This document shows positions 52,688 to 64,000 of a stretch of DNA of 64,000 nt, piece after piece. The stretch comes from Phytophthora hibernalis (Eukaryota > Oomycota > Peronosporomycetes > Peronosporales > Peronosporaceae): positions 186,001-250,000 of the forward strand of contig JAAKBF010000001.1 of NCBI GenBank assembly GCA_012656075.1, in the 5' to 3' direction. The first letter of the stretch is position 1. Every line of letters starts with the position of its first letter. The notes beneath the pieces are model-generated. The model ran no database searches. It was given only the letters and a program-made list of their open reading frames with translations, and was not told the origin of the DNA. The position numbers and the translations under genes are program-made.

Positions 52688-55314
52688 GTTCGGTCGAGGG
52701 CACGCAGGAGGAAAATTCAACTCATCCAGCAACAGATCGAGAGCGTTAGCTTTCGCAGCAGTGTCCAGATCAGGCGCGAATGTGTTGAACGGCGTCAACA
52801 CCGAGTCATCCTGTCGTTCCACAACGTACACAAGCTGACGCGGTCTCTGCTTCAACTCGGTCAGCACAATGCCAGCGTGCTCCGCAAAATCATCAAAACT
52901 GAAGCTCTTTTCACAGCACATGCACGTTGCGTGTCGTGCGATGAATGGCGAACGATTGAAAGCTAGCCATCCAGACTTGCGCGGGAACGAATGGCCGGGT
53001 ACTGGTATTTCCGAGTATGCAGCACGGTCAACAAGACTCCCATTAACCATCCTCATCACGTACTTCGGGGAAAGGCACACAACCTGTGCCAAAAATCAAG
53101 GTTTACCGAATCGGACAACCGAGCTGCAGCAGAGGTTTTGTCGCTTCGGTGCTTCGGTCGCTTGAAGAGTGCAAGAGTCCGAAGTCTAGATAAAGCCTCT
53201 AAGAGCGCCTTCGTGGTAGCCTCGGGGTTCGTCATTACCGTTGTTGGTATAATGATGGCGGAGGTGAGTACCTCCGGCCTCATCGAGTGGTTTCTGCGTA
53301 ACTTGGTTGGCGTGTTATTCAAACTGCCCCTCAAAGCTGGCAGAAACTTCTCCAGTGGTGTGTGCTGTGTTATGTCACGGTGCTCGACGAACAAATATGG
53401 CATCGGGTCTTCACTTGCATTCTTCGGGTTCTTGACCAACCTGCTGTCTGTATGATGCACGAACTCGGCGTAGTTGAACTGCTTATCGCAGCATTTGCAC
53501 TGAATAAGTGTCATCTTCTTGGGCGACCAGATACAACTGCCCGACTTCATGACACCAGACTCGTGAAGGCTCGACGTGCGAGAACACATAATCGGAAAGT
53601 GCCAGTGATTAGTCTTGTCATCGTGGTGGACTCGCACAGCACTTACAAGTTCGTCCCCTGAAAGCATGGGCTGTTCAGGTTCGCCAATAAGTTCATGAAT
53701 TACCTTCGGTGCTGATTCTTTTGTTTCTGTGACGCTGTAGGCTGGTCAACTGGCGCGTCCGGATGAGTTAAAGTCTCAGAATTCGGTTGTTCATGCTGCT
53801 GCACCACGATTGTATCTCTTTCGGTCAATTTCTTCGGCTCAAAGAAGGAAACATTCTTCGGCTCGGAATGTTCTAGCTTAGTATTCTTGTTGTTGACCTC
53901 CAATTCCGGTTTGGACTCGCCCATATTTTGCTGGCAAGGCTCGTCGTTTTCTTGTCGTAGAGAATTCCGTTGTTCATTCACAATGTCTATCTGTTGATCT
54001 CGAGCTGTAGTCTCTCCACCGTCTAGATCACCACCACCAATCGCATCCACTGGTTCTGCTGTAGTCATATTTTCCACAGCCGCCACTTCGAGTTCGAACT
54101 CAGTACTCGCCACATCAATTGTTTTCGTCGTAGCCGCACCCGTCATCAGTTCATTATTGTGAGGCGATGCACTACTCGATCGCAACGTTGATAGCCGTGT
54201 AGCCCGTGCATCAAGAATTGGTTCGCCAGGTGTGGTGCGACTCCGTGAAGCTGAATTCGATCGGCTTCCCATCGGGACCGGTGGCTTTCCAGCGTCATTT
54301 TTCGTAGCGTTATTGACTTGGTTTTTCTGCTCTTGTTTCTGCTGCTTCTTCAACTCCACACCATTAATCATCTGCAATAGCTTTCGTTGACGATAAAGAG
54401 CCAACTTCTCTGGTTGCGAGCAAGTCGGGCAGTCGCAGTCCCACAGATACCCGCCGCTCTCGTAAAAATCCACGAACGCAGCCTTGCACGAAGCGCACCG
54501 GAAAATATTCCCGCGATTTTCAAACCGCAAGCGCCCAATCTGGTCCAGAATCGGCGTGTTCTCGTCGACGTAGGGCTTGAAAATGTGCACCAAGCACTTC
54601 GCATGATACACCCGTCGACAGGCAGTACAGTGCATCAACACGCAAATATTCGCCTCTTTCCTGCAAAATTCACACCGACGACCACCTTGACCCTCAATTT
54701 TCTGCAGCGAGTGATTCTTCTTCGTCTCAACCTTAGTTTTCCGCTTGTAAACCGTAGTGTTCTGTTTGTTCACCGTAGTTTTCTGCTTGTTCGTGCTCGG
54801 TTCCTCTTTTTCACCTGAAACTCTGAGTTCGTAGTGGTGCAAAATGGCAGCGGCGGCAAATCCGTGATAACCGGCACAGCTTCGTACGCTGCCGCTTGTC
54901 GCCGTTTCTTACCAGCAATTGTCCTGGTATCTTGAGTCACTTTCTTGCTTTTCGTCGTCGACAACCGAGACCGTTTGGTAGTTGGTGCAGTACTTGCACT
55001 TGACCGCTTTTTCGTGTTGAGAGTTCCGAAAAACTTTCTTCTTCTTGCACTTGGCGCGAGATTCCGGCATTGGCAGCAATTGCAGCAGCTCTCGGGGGTC
55101 TTTTACTGGGAAGATCTGGTTCCTGCATTGACGTCTGCTCTACATGTACTTTCTGCTTTTTCGAGACTGTGTCGGTAGCGATGGAAATTTGTGATGGAGC
55201 GTGACTACCATCGCCGATGGCTGCTGCAATGAGCGCGGCCAGAATTCTGTCCTCTTTGGCTTGTTCCATGACAACATTGACGGCAGCAACTGCAGCTCTC
55301 GGAATTGTTCTCAT
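52688..55314 (-). CDS. PHD-finger protein with two CxCC modules, frame-disturbed
   Basis: ATG at 55312-55314 begins MRTIPRAAVAAVNVVMEQAK, followed by a basic nuclear-type region (KSKKVTQDTRTIAGKKRRQA). A PHD finger follows: CEFCRKEANICVLMHCTACR, VYHAKC and FRCASC, spaced as a C4HC3 zinc finger that reads histone tails. After a Ser/Glu-rich linker come two related modules, IQCKCCDKQFNYAEFVHHTD and CMCCEKSFSFDDFAEHAG, each followed by a region ending TP...F.P; the CxCC..F....FxxH pattern also occurs in plant PHD proteins. It ends near TAA 52688. It is read in four overlapping frames (shifts near 54830, 53720 and 53090) with no single good intron at each join. The content is conserved-looking, so assembly indels are as likely as decay. 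It starts about 90-150 bases from the divergent cNMP gene and probably shares a promoter. Confidence 0.6.
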
Positions 55315-55469
55315 TGATCTTACCGTTAGACAATTAGATAGATAGTGACACAGTCTGAATTAATATTCCTGTTGAGATAGTATTCCAATTCTGCGGAGGA
55401 GTTTGAATGTAGCCATTTTTAGATGTATTGTGCACAACTGGTTCGTGAAAGCATCAAACATTGCAACTA
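55315..55469. promoter_or_regulatory. Compact divergent intergenic region
   Basis: This separates the PHD gene (minus) and the cNMP gene (plus). It is AT-rich, with GATAGATAG and TTAATATTCC but no clear initiator match. Shared regulation is inferred from spacing only. Confidence 0.35.
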
Positions 55470-58400
55470 ATGCCCCCGAAAACCCCAACGACGCCAACAG
55501 GGAAAAGAGTCGAGGTCGAGGACGGATCTCGACTGTGAAGGTCGCTCCGAGAGCCAAAACGCCGTTGATAAGTTCTTCTGAGACCAAGGAATCGATCAAT
55601 GAGGTCAATGTTGGTACAATTACTGCTGGCCTGTCGAATGAAGAGCAAAATGGTAAGTTCAAGGGCTTCAGTCGTGCTGCACACTCCATCATGACAATGC
55701 ACAAGCTGCAGAAATCTACCGAAAACGTGACACCGACCGAACAAAAAGATCCGTGGTCAGCTGTCATGAATAGTGTTAACAAGACTCCAAAAGAGGTTGG
55801 AGGGGGTGCTACGTTGAACAAACGAGTTTCGTTGGCTCAGATGCTCAAGAGCAGAGAGATGAAGAACCTCGTAGAGCAGGCACTCGTTGCCAAACAAGTG
55901 GGTCGGGTCACGGCTACACCTCCCGAGGAACAATCACGCGTGATGTCGCACTGGATCAAGTTGTCGACGTTGCGTCGAAAGCAAAATGAACCGGATGAAG
56001 AAGGAGGAGACAGCGGAAGCCGACCTACTAGCAGCAACTATCACGAAGAAGAAGACGAGAGCGAGACGTGGGAAGACGTCAATGGGGTGCATTCAGGTTT
56101 TGACCTAGATGACACAACCAAAGGACATCAACTGTATGGACGAACACTCATTCTAGAGGAATCTTGTCGTCGTGCTCTAGCTCAAGACGGCGAGCAGCGT
56201 TCTCAAATGGATTTACAGTCGTTGGGTGTTTGGTTCCAGACCACGAAGCTCAAAATCTCGACCGATTTTGAACGTCTACAGCCTTCAGAGCTCGACATGC
56301 TGTGTAAGCGCATGACTTGCGTATCCTTCCACCCCGACGAGACCATTTTCCGGCAAGGGGATGAAGGCGACGCGCTTTATATTGTTTTCAGCGGCACTGT
56401 GGAAGTTCGTGTGAGTCAACGTATCCTTGGTGAGGTGGTTGAGGTCACCGTGTGTGAACTGGGTAAAGGTGACTACTTCGGTGAGCGCTCGCTGCTCAAT
56501 AATGATGTTCGTGCTGCTACTGTGCTGTCAAAAACTGCTGCAGAACTCGTGAAAATCACAAGAAACGACTACAATCTCATGCTGAAAAATGATCAGCTCG
56601 AGTTCCTCTCGCGTATGCAGATCGCCAACGGCATTGGCGTCCAGCGTCCGGTACAGCGAGCGCAACGGGATTATATCAAAGTTTTGACTAAAAGAAGCAC
56701 TCCCGCTCCAAAGCTGACATCGATATGCTCAGCGAGTATCTCCAAACGCTCAAATTCTTCCGGAGTTTGCCGAAAACATTCGTGCGCGAGCTGTGTGCGG
56801 TTATAGACTTCCTTACGCTGCCTGCAGGAGCTTGTGTGTTCCGTGAGGGTGAGATCGGTGACCTGTTTTACATCATCTTCAGTGGTTCTGCCGACGTGAA
56901 CATTAATTCTAAGGACTTCAAAGGCAATACGCAAACGACGAAGCTCGTCAACCTGACCGAAGGTTCCCACTTTGGCGAGTTGGCTCTCATGAAAGGCCGA
57001 GGTGTACGTAGCGCAACGGTGGTCACACGTGAAGAGTGCCAGCTTTTGGTAATTTGTGAGAAAGACTACAATTCTACCCTTCGTCGTATGCAGAAGAAGG
57101 ATATGGCCAAGCGGGTGGGCGTCTTGGACCAGATTCCGATGTTTCAGACACCTGAATGGACTGGTGAACTGCTTAAAGAACTATCCTACGTCTTGATGGA
57201 GCAGAAAATGTCGACAGGGAGTGTGTTGTACAAACAAGGTGACCGTGCAACACACGTTTACTTTGTTGTTCGCGGCGAAGTGGTCGTCACGAAAGAGATC
57301 ACGGATCCGTTCACACAGGTCAAACACGAGGTGTTTGTGGAGCGTATAGGTCGTTTCCGCGTGGTGGGCGATGACGCGTACGTAAAAGTTGTAAGTTGTG
57401 CTGGTCCGTTGGGTTCTAACTGATGCGGGACTTGTGTCGATGTAGCGCTGCTGGGGTTAATTTCAATGAAGTTCTCCATCGAGAAGTGACGGTCAGTGCA
57501 AGTACGCCAGTCGAAATTCTGTTGTTATCGAAGTACGACGTTTTTCATCGCCTTTCGCGATCGGCACGTGAAACCTTACGAGCTGCTGTGCACTCACACG
57601 CAGAAAGCATTGTGTACTTGGATCGCTTTCACAAGACGCAAAAATGGGAGGCTTACAAGCAGAAAATCCTCCGACAGCATGTCAACCATGAGCGAATCGA
57701 GAAAATTCTGCCTTCCTCAGTGAACGCGAGGCGGAGTGGACCAAAGACGCATACTGGAACACTCGCCAAGACTTCACAGTCACGTCAAGCGACTACGGCA
57801 AGAAGTGAGCCTCGAAGCAGTTCTTTCAACCCTCATAAGCCTGGATCCGGTCGAAAATTGCAGGCTCCAACCCTCGAAAGCGTGAAGTTGCCTGCATTAC
57901 CCTCGCTCCTTCATCTGACGAGAACAAAGCTCTAGATTCATCTCGCTCAAGTGGTGCAAGATCAGCAAGGCAGGCTCTGGTTCCTGCGAACGAGCTACTC
58001 CTGCTGGCACAAGAGTCGAAAGCCATAAAAAATGTTTGAACCCGAACCAAACGCTTGGCAACTACGTCACGTCGTTCAACGTGGACGCACCTCCTAGCTC
58101 TGCTCGTCAACGGCAGTTGGACGGTGTCCTGTTAGCCGAAAAACGGCGACAAGCTGAGATTCTGAAGGAAGGAAACCCATTAGCATTTTTCGACATCAAA
58201 GTCGTCCAGAAGCAGATTGGTGCATCGTGGCGCACCTCAAAGTCCTTAAACGGGATTGAAGAGTGTGGTAACAATGATCCGAGCGAGGATTTACCAGAAA
58301 CGTCTACAGTGTCGCCGCTGCGTCAAACTTCCCCGAGCAGAAGCCTGCAGATCACTCCTCAAGCCTTGGGTCAGCTGCTTCAAGAGAACTTCGTCTTTTC

Positions 58401-59832
58401 ACGGCCTGCAGGAAGTAAACCAGAAGGACATGATGGTCGCAATACGAGGCTACCGCAACCAAAGGGGAGCTCTCTCAAGGATGCAATCCGAGCATTTTCG
58501 TCCTCGCCCACAAAAGCTCATTCACCTTCACGATTCACTGTGGACCGGATTCAGACGGACGTCTCGGCCGAGACAGACTACGTTCTTTTTGGGTTTATGA
58601 ACGAAACCAGCGACGATAGACCAGAGGTTCCCAAGAAATCACCAGCTTTCCAGATTCTTCAGTCGGCTCGGTCTCTCTTTGCAGCTCGTGAAGTTGTTGA
58701 ACGGCTACAAGACGAGGACAGTGCAGCTAGTACAAAATACTACGCCTTACCATTCAAGAAGTTTGCATTGATGCCACGTGCTGATCGATCCAAAGTCGAA
58801 GAGGAGCGTCTTCAACTGCAGCAGTTCGGAGAAATTGGTACCATCGGTAGAACGAAAGCTCCGACTAGTCCTTCGATTGGAGACTCGACAAGCTCGCTGC
58901 AATCGGTGACAAGAGACCAAGCTGTGCACTTTGCGTCATTTCAGGAAGTGATGAGCTCTTCGGTTGCTAACATAACTGACAAGACTGAAAGACGATCTGC
59001 TTTGCCTGGAAGTACGGTCGACAGTTCCAATCAATCCCCATCCAGCCTTCGTGTCTCTAACCAGTCGAGTTTAACAACGCCGCGAAGGAAGATGTTGAAC
59101 ACAGCAGCTGCAAGCAGCAGCACGCGAAATGCATTCGCGGTTGTTAGTGTAGTGCTCTCGAAGCTGGAGGTGGCTCAATCCCCGTACGAGGAGCCGTTTG
59201 TCGACGTGCACGCGCTCTTTTCCTCTGAAATGGAAGCTGTGACGAACGCTATGAACTTGAAACCTGCTCAACTACTGAAGAGCGCGATGCTGTGCGTCTT
59301 TCCTATGGGAAAGTGGCTTCATCTCAAGCACGCGCATGACTGGTGCGTGCAAGTGGAGGTGAACAAGCGAGAAAGGCGCGCTCCGTCCTTCTCCCGAGTA
59401 GTAGCAGGCCCCAGTTCCCCGTCGTCTTTCGGTTCAAACGCTCGTTCCAGACGATTGTCGCTGGTTCTGGAGCCCCCGAAGCCGATTTGGCAGCAAGAAC
59501 GCGACGAAGCTCAGCGTCTCCACAACTTTATCTGTGCGCGGATGGGAGCTCCTGTACCCGACAAGAAGAAAGACCGTACGGAAGAAAGTGGCGGCTTCAC
59601 ACCGCAGCCTCTTGTATCGCTGGAGGACAAACTGGACACGCTCCACAACTACCTCCAGGCGACTGCGGCGTTCACGTCTCGAACGGGACATGGAGGCGTG
59701 GCGATGCTCAAGTACCGCCAAGTGAAGCGGTTCGGCTCCATCATGCGTTCACGTATCGCTGGTACACAACCACACAGCAACAACAACAACTCACTGTCGC
59801 CACATACCTCCTTTTCGACGGTCGTTCCGTAG
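55470..59832 (+). CDS. Large cyclic-nucleotide-binding protein with three cNMP domains
   Basis: This is probably a cAMP/cGMP sensor or regulatory subunit. Domain 1 (about 56260-56600) has FRQGDEGDALYIVFSG and YFGERSLLNNDVRAATV, an intact phosphate-binding cassette. Domain 2 (56750-57090) has FREGEIGDLFYIIFSG and HFGELALMKGRGVRSATV, also intact. Domain 3 (57150-57370) has LYKQGDRATHVYFVVRGEVV but lacks the cassette Arg, so it may not bind nucleotide. A long Ser/Pro-rich tail follows (58036-59832), with KPIWQQERDEAQRLHNFICA near the end, stop at 59830-59832. The frame changes near 56700 (A4 run), 57900 and 58030 (A6 run); one gap near 57376-57445 fits an intron (GTACGT to TGTAG). The start is uncertain: ATG 55470 (MPPKTPTTPTGK) is in a neighbouring frame, while the main frame is open from 55403 without an early ATG. 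No kinase or channel domain is seen. Confidence 0.75.
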
Positions 59833-60497
59833 AACAGTGCAACTTCAACAATAAAAGGCAACAAAGTGACCATCACTGTGCGTGTCAAACCAACGGTACA
59901 GTGTACCCTTCAAGGTCGGACCACTGATGTGGCGTACACAGTCTAGTGTGAATGAACACCAAATCAATTGATCCCGTCACTGGTACATGTACCATGGTAT
60001 TGAGTTTTGTGCATGCACTTGGGCACATCGGTTGTCAGTAAAATACAACGTAGTACCAAGTGAGGCATCTTGCGTGAGCCTATGGCAAGGTTCCATTATT
60101 ATTAATAATACACTCGATAACTTACCGTGGGCATTTTGTTCGGTGTCGTTTGGCTCCATGTGGTCGACAACTCGACATTCGGCACGGTCGTCCGATTAGC
60201 AATAAATTACAATTCGCAATCGCCTCTTCTCTCAAAGCGGCGAGCGATGGAGCGACTGAAGCTTTTCAGCACCGCTTTTCGTGGCTGGTTCAACACTTTT
60301 GACGCAGGGGTAGGGGTCTTCAAGCCAATCGCCGCCCCGCATTCCGTAGAGCCGGTCCAGCAGTCAGTCTATTTTGCGCCGCTCGAAACCTCTCCCTCCA
60401 TTCTGGTCTCCACTGTGTCATTCCGCCGTCTCCTCCCAAATAGACCCGTGCGTCGAGACTCTAGGCAGTGCAAATAGAGCAGGCAGGTTGAAGGCTC
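59833..60497. other. Intergenic region upstream of the flippase gene
   Basis: A 116-codon ORF at 60127-60477 has no motif and is probably leader sequence. No initiator match was certain. Confidence 0.35.
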
Positions 60498-63400
60498 ATG
60501 GCGGCCAAGCGCAGCAAGTCGCGCGTGTTCCGCGGCTCGAGGGTGGAAGACGAAGTCGCTCTCTGCTCCAGTGTAGCACCCGCTCCCGATTCCCAGAGCG
60601 ACGGCATCTTGGGCTCAAGTACCAGCGGTTACAACACGTTGGGCAGTCCTGCATTGCTGCAATCGCCACGACGCAAGAGTCGCAGAGGGAACAGATTCCA
60701 GCCGAAGACGAGCTCGTGACTCCAGCGTCCAGTGTCAATTCAGCAGCAGGTCGACAACCAGCAGACGAAAGCGCGTTGAGAGAAGTGTACTTCAACTATG
60801 CACCAGGCAACGCCACGTTCGACAAGTGCTCCAATGTGGTGGTCACGTCCAAGTACTCGCTCGTGACGTTCCTGCCCAAGTTCCTACGAGAGAGCTTCAG
60901 TAAGGTGGCCAACTTCTTCTTTCTCATGGTCTGCGTGCTGCAGAGCATTCCCAGTATCAGCAACACGTACGGCTACCCGACGAACGCCCCCGTGTTGTTC
61001 TTCGTGATTTCTATTGATGCTGTGTTCGCTGTCATGGAGGACATGCGTCGGCACAAGTCAGACAACGAGGCCAACTCGGCCACGTGTCATGTCATCGAGC
61101 ACGGACAAGCTGTGGACAGGAAGTGGTCCGATATTAAAGTTGGGGACTTTCTGCAGATCCGCAATCGAGAAGTCATCCCTGCTGATGTGCTGGTGCTGGC
61201 GGTGGCGGAACCTGTAGGTGAACCGCCCAGTGGTATTTGCTACGTTGAGACCAAAAGTCTGGACGGAGAGACGAACCTCAAGCTGCGGCAAGCGGTGGCA
61301 GCTACGATGAGCTCGCTCTCGAACGCGGCCGAATTGTCGTCGCTGCGGGGCGTCATCAAGTGCGAGCAGCCCAACCCGCACATCAACAAGTTTGCAGGCA
61401 AAGTGGAGGTCACGGTGGGTGACGGCTGTGGTGTTGAGGTCATGCCGCTCTCTGTCAAGAACGTGCTGCTGCGTGGGTGTAATCTGCGCAACACGGACTG
61501 GGTGTTTGCACTCGTGCTCAACACTGGTAACGACACGAAGATCATGCAGAGTGCCAGCGCCGCGCCGTCCAAGTGGAGCGACCTCATGCTGAACATCAAC
61601 CGCATGATTGTCATTCTGTGCATCGGGTTGTTTGTGGCTTGTGCAGTGGCTGCTACGTGCTACATCACGTGGCAGTACGACATTGTGCGGAACACGTGGT
61701 ACATTAAGCTCACAGAGGCGGAGAGGAACCGCACGCGCTTCGTAGCTTTCATTCAGATGATGTTCTACTACTTTTTGCTGCTGTACCAGGTGATTCCGAT
61801 TTCGTTGTACGTGTCCATGACGAGTGTTAAGTTCCTGCAGTCACGTTTCATGTCGTGGGATCTGGAGATGTACCATGCCGAGACGGATACCCCCGCTATT
61901 GTACGAACGATGGAGCTGAACGAAGAGCTGGGTCAGATCTCGTACGTATTCAGTGACAAGACAGGCACCCTGACGTGCAACATCATGGAGTTCCGCAAGT
62001 GCTCCATCAATGGAATTTCGTACGGTTCAGGTATCACGGAAATTGGACGCGCAGCTCTGGTTCGTGCAGGAAAGCCCATTCCACCGGAGCCCAAGCTGGA
62101 CCCGAGCATCAAGACGATTCCGTTTGTAAACTTTGTCGACAAGGCTCTCTTCGACGGAATGAAAGGCAGTGCTGGCGAGGAGCAAAAGGAGAAGATCATG
62201 CAATTCTTCGAGCACCTCGCTGTGTGCCATACAGTGATTCCCGAGAAGCTCGAGACTGGTGAAGTCCGCCTATCAGCGTCGTCTCCTGATGAGCAAGCCC
62301 TGGTGGCTGGTGCTGCCTTCGCAGGATTCAAGTTTGAAAGTCGTAGCGTGGGGACAGCGAACGTGGAGGTCATGGGACAGCGCGTGACTTACGAAGTGCT
62401 CGACGTGCTCGAATTTAACAGCACGAGAAAGCGTATGTCTGTGGTGGTGCGCAAGCCGGACGGAGAGCTGCTGCTTTACACGAAGGGAGCTGACATGATG
62501 ATTTATCAACGCCTTAAGGATACCCCAGCAATGCAAAGGATCAAGAACATCACACGTGACCACATGGAGAAGTACGCTGACGATGGTTTGCGTACACTTG
62601 CTCTCGCGATGAAGAAACTTGATGAACGCTGGTTCCAGCAGTGGAAGATGCGCTTCGACGATGCACAGGGCAACGTGGCGGAGCTCGACCGGCGAAAAGA
62701 TGGTAAACCCAATGCAATCGACGACCTCATGGAAGAAATGGAGGGGACTTGGAGCTGATCGGCGCGACGGCGATCGAAGACAAACTGCAAGATGGTGTGC
62801 CGCAGTGTCTCGCAAACCTGACGCGTGCCGGTATCAAGGTCTGGATGCTTACGGGTGACAAGGAAGAGACTGCAATTAATATCTCGTATGCTTGCTCACT
62901 GCTGGACAACACTATTCAGCAAGTCGTCGTTAACGCGACCACGTGTCCGGATGAGGCGGCGATCCGCGCCAAATTGAATTCTGCGGCCCGAGAGTTTATG
63001 GATAATGCGAAGGGTATGGCAGGAGGGACCGACAAGGAAATCTCGCTGATCATCGACGGCGAGGCTCTTGAAATGGCCCTCAAGCCTGGAACAGCGCCGC
63101 ACCTCCTGTCATTTGCCAAACTTTGTCGTGCAGTGATTTGCAACCGTGTATCTCCGGCCCAGAAGGCTGAGATGGTCAAGTTGGTCCGAGATAACATTAC
63201 TACGGTCCGTACGCTTGCTATCGGTGATGGTGCTAATGACGTTGCCATGATCCAAGCCGCGCATGTTGGCGTGGGTATATCTGGACAGGAAGGTATGCAA
63301 GCTGTAAACTCGAGTGACTACGCCATTGCGCAGTTCCGCTTCCTTGAGCGACTGCTGTTGGTTCACGGACGATGGAACTACATTCGTATTTCCAAGCTGG

Positions 63401-64000
63401 TGCTGTACATGTTTTACAAGAACATCACGCTCGTGTTGGCGCAGTACTGGTATGGCTACCTCTCGGGTGCGTCTGGCTCCAAGATGTACTGGGAAATCGG
63501 TGTCCAGCTTTACAACGTGGCTTTCACGGGTCTTCCGATCGTGGTCGTTGGCGTGATGGACAAGGATTTACCGGCACCATTCAGTCTCGAGTACCCGGAC
63601 TTGTATCGCCGTGGGCCAGACCGCTTCTTCTTCAACATGTACACTTTCTGTCGTTGGATCGCAGCAGCTGTGTACGAGTCTTTGATCATCTTTGTGGTGA
63701 TGTCGTACGGCTTCAACGCGTCTGAGAAATCAGCAGGCAGCGAGTCACGTGTCGAGTTCGGCATGGTGGCGTTTTCGCTGACTGTGTTGATTGTGAACAT
63801 CAAGATCTGGATGATCGCTGACCGCTGGACAGGTCTGTCGTTTTCGCTTTGGTTCGGCAGTGTGATGTCATGGTTCGTCTTTGCTACCCTGGGCACGACC
63901 ACACCTTACTTTGCGACGTTCAAGGTGGGCTACGACGAGTTCGGCGCGTTTGCTCCAACCGCCAAGACGTGGGGCTACTTCTTAGTTCTCATCATGGGAT
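60498..64000 (+). CDS. P4-type ATPase (phospholipid flippase), 3' end beyond window
   Basis: P4-ATPases move aminophospholipids from the outer to the inner leaflet, usually with a CDC50 partner. ATG 60498 begins MAAKRSKSRVFRGSRVEDEV. After a shift near 60690 the family hallmarks follow: EVYFNYAPGNATFDKCSNVV, KVANFFFLMVCVLQSIPSIS (first membrane pair), GICYVETKSLDGETNLKLRQ (actuator, DGET at 61262), two spans at about 61600-61830, YVFSDKTGTLTCN (phosphorylated Asp at 61955), LSASSPDEQALVAGA (nucleotide binding), then ELIGATAIEDKLQDGVPQCL, VWMLTGDKEETAINI, IGDGANDVAMIQAAHVGVGI and C-terminal membrane spans. The frame slips once at GGGG near 62744, where one more G would restore it. Both breaks are single-base, and a flippase is expected to be conserved, so sequence error is likely. 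The gene is cut by the window edge. Confidence 0.9.

Noticed and set aside
60127..60477. 116-codon ORF before the flippase as a separate gene
   Set aside because: It has no motif, lies within about 370 bases upstream of the flippase ATG and is probably leader or promoter sequence.

Overview
The window reads as a nuclear contig of a plant-pathogenic oomycete, most likely Phytophthora or a close relative. The main evidence is at least five secreted-effector loci of the RxLR-dEER/WY type: a signal peptide, RFLR or RMLR, an acidic EER-like motif, then repeated modules with W and Y landmarks. Short introns with GT/AG borders, oomycete-like initiator sequences and oomycete transposon families agree. 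No tRNA, rRNA, CRISPR array or bacterial-style operon was seen.

Region by region: 0-5 kb holds a 148-bp MITE, dispersed 100-bp repeats, a decayed DENR (SUI1) gene, a broken WY effector and a bZIP-like fragment. 5.66-10.18 kb looks like one decayed PIF/Harbinger element (matching ends, Myb/SANT-like gene, DDE transposase) carrying an adenosine kinase fragment. 11-23 kb has effector remnants and two RxLR-WY genes (15.1 and 21.3 kb), a 58-residue secreted peptide, an NDUFS6 pseudogene, a hAT-type MITE and a pogo-like transposase. 23-28 kb has one intact unknown ORF, an ankyrin-repeat pseudogene, a Helitron fragment and an AWS/SET fragment. 28.3-36.1 kb is a five-module WY effector split by a 6.1-kb Copia LTR retrotransposon, itself split by a second copy of the hAT MITE. 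Both insertions keep perfect target-site duplications.

37-50 kb has a Cys/His-rich oomycete protein remnant, a GH81 glucanase remnant, a 5-kb decayed Helitron, a SET-domain gene fragment, an OB-fold-like gene, a GC-rich minisatellite and a MULE transposase. 50.7-52.2 kb is the best preserved RxLR effector (four WY modules). From 52.7 kb the character changes to a gene-dense conserved block: a PHD-finger gene, a divergent cyclic-nucleotide-binding protein with three cNMP domains, and a P4-ATPase flippase running off the right edge. The window therefore spans a border between an effector- and transposon-rich compartment and a conserved one.

A caution applies throughout. Several conserved genes at 55-63 kb carry single-base frameshifts, some of them in homopolymer runs, which suggests residual assembly indels. 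Pseudogene calls resting on one such shift are therefore tentative; those resting on several shifts, nonsense codons or insertions are firmer. I found no convincing new enzymatic or defence system. The most notable structures are the nested transposon-in-transposon-in-effector locus and the Harbinger element with a captured host gene fragment.
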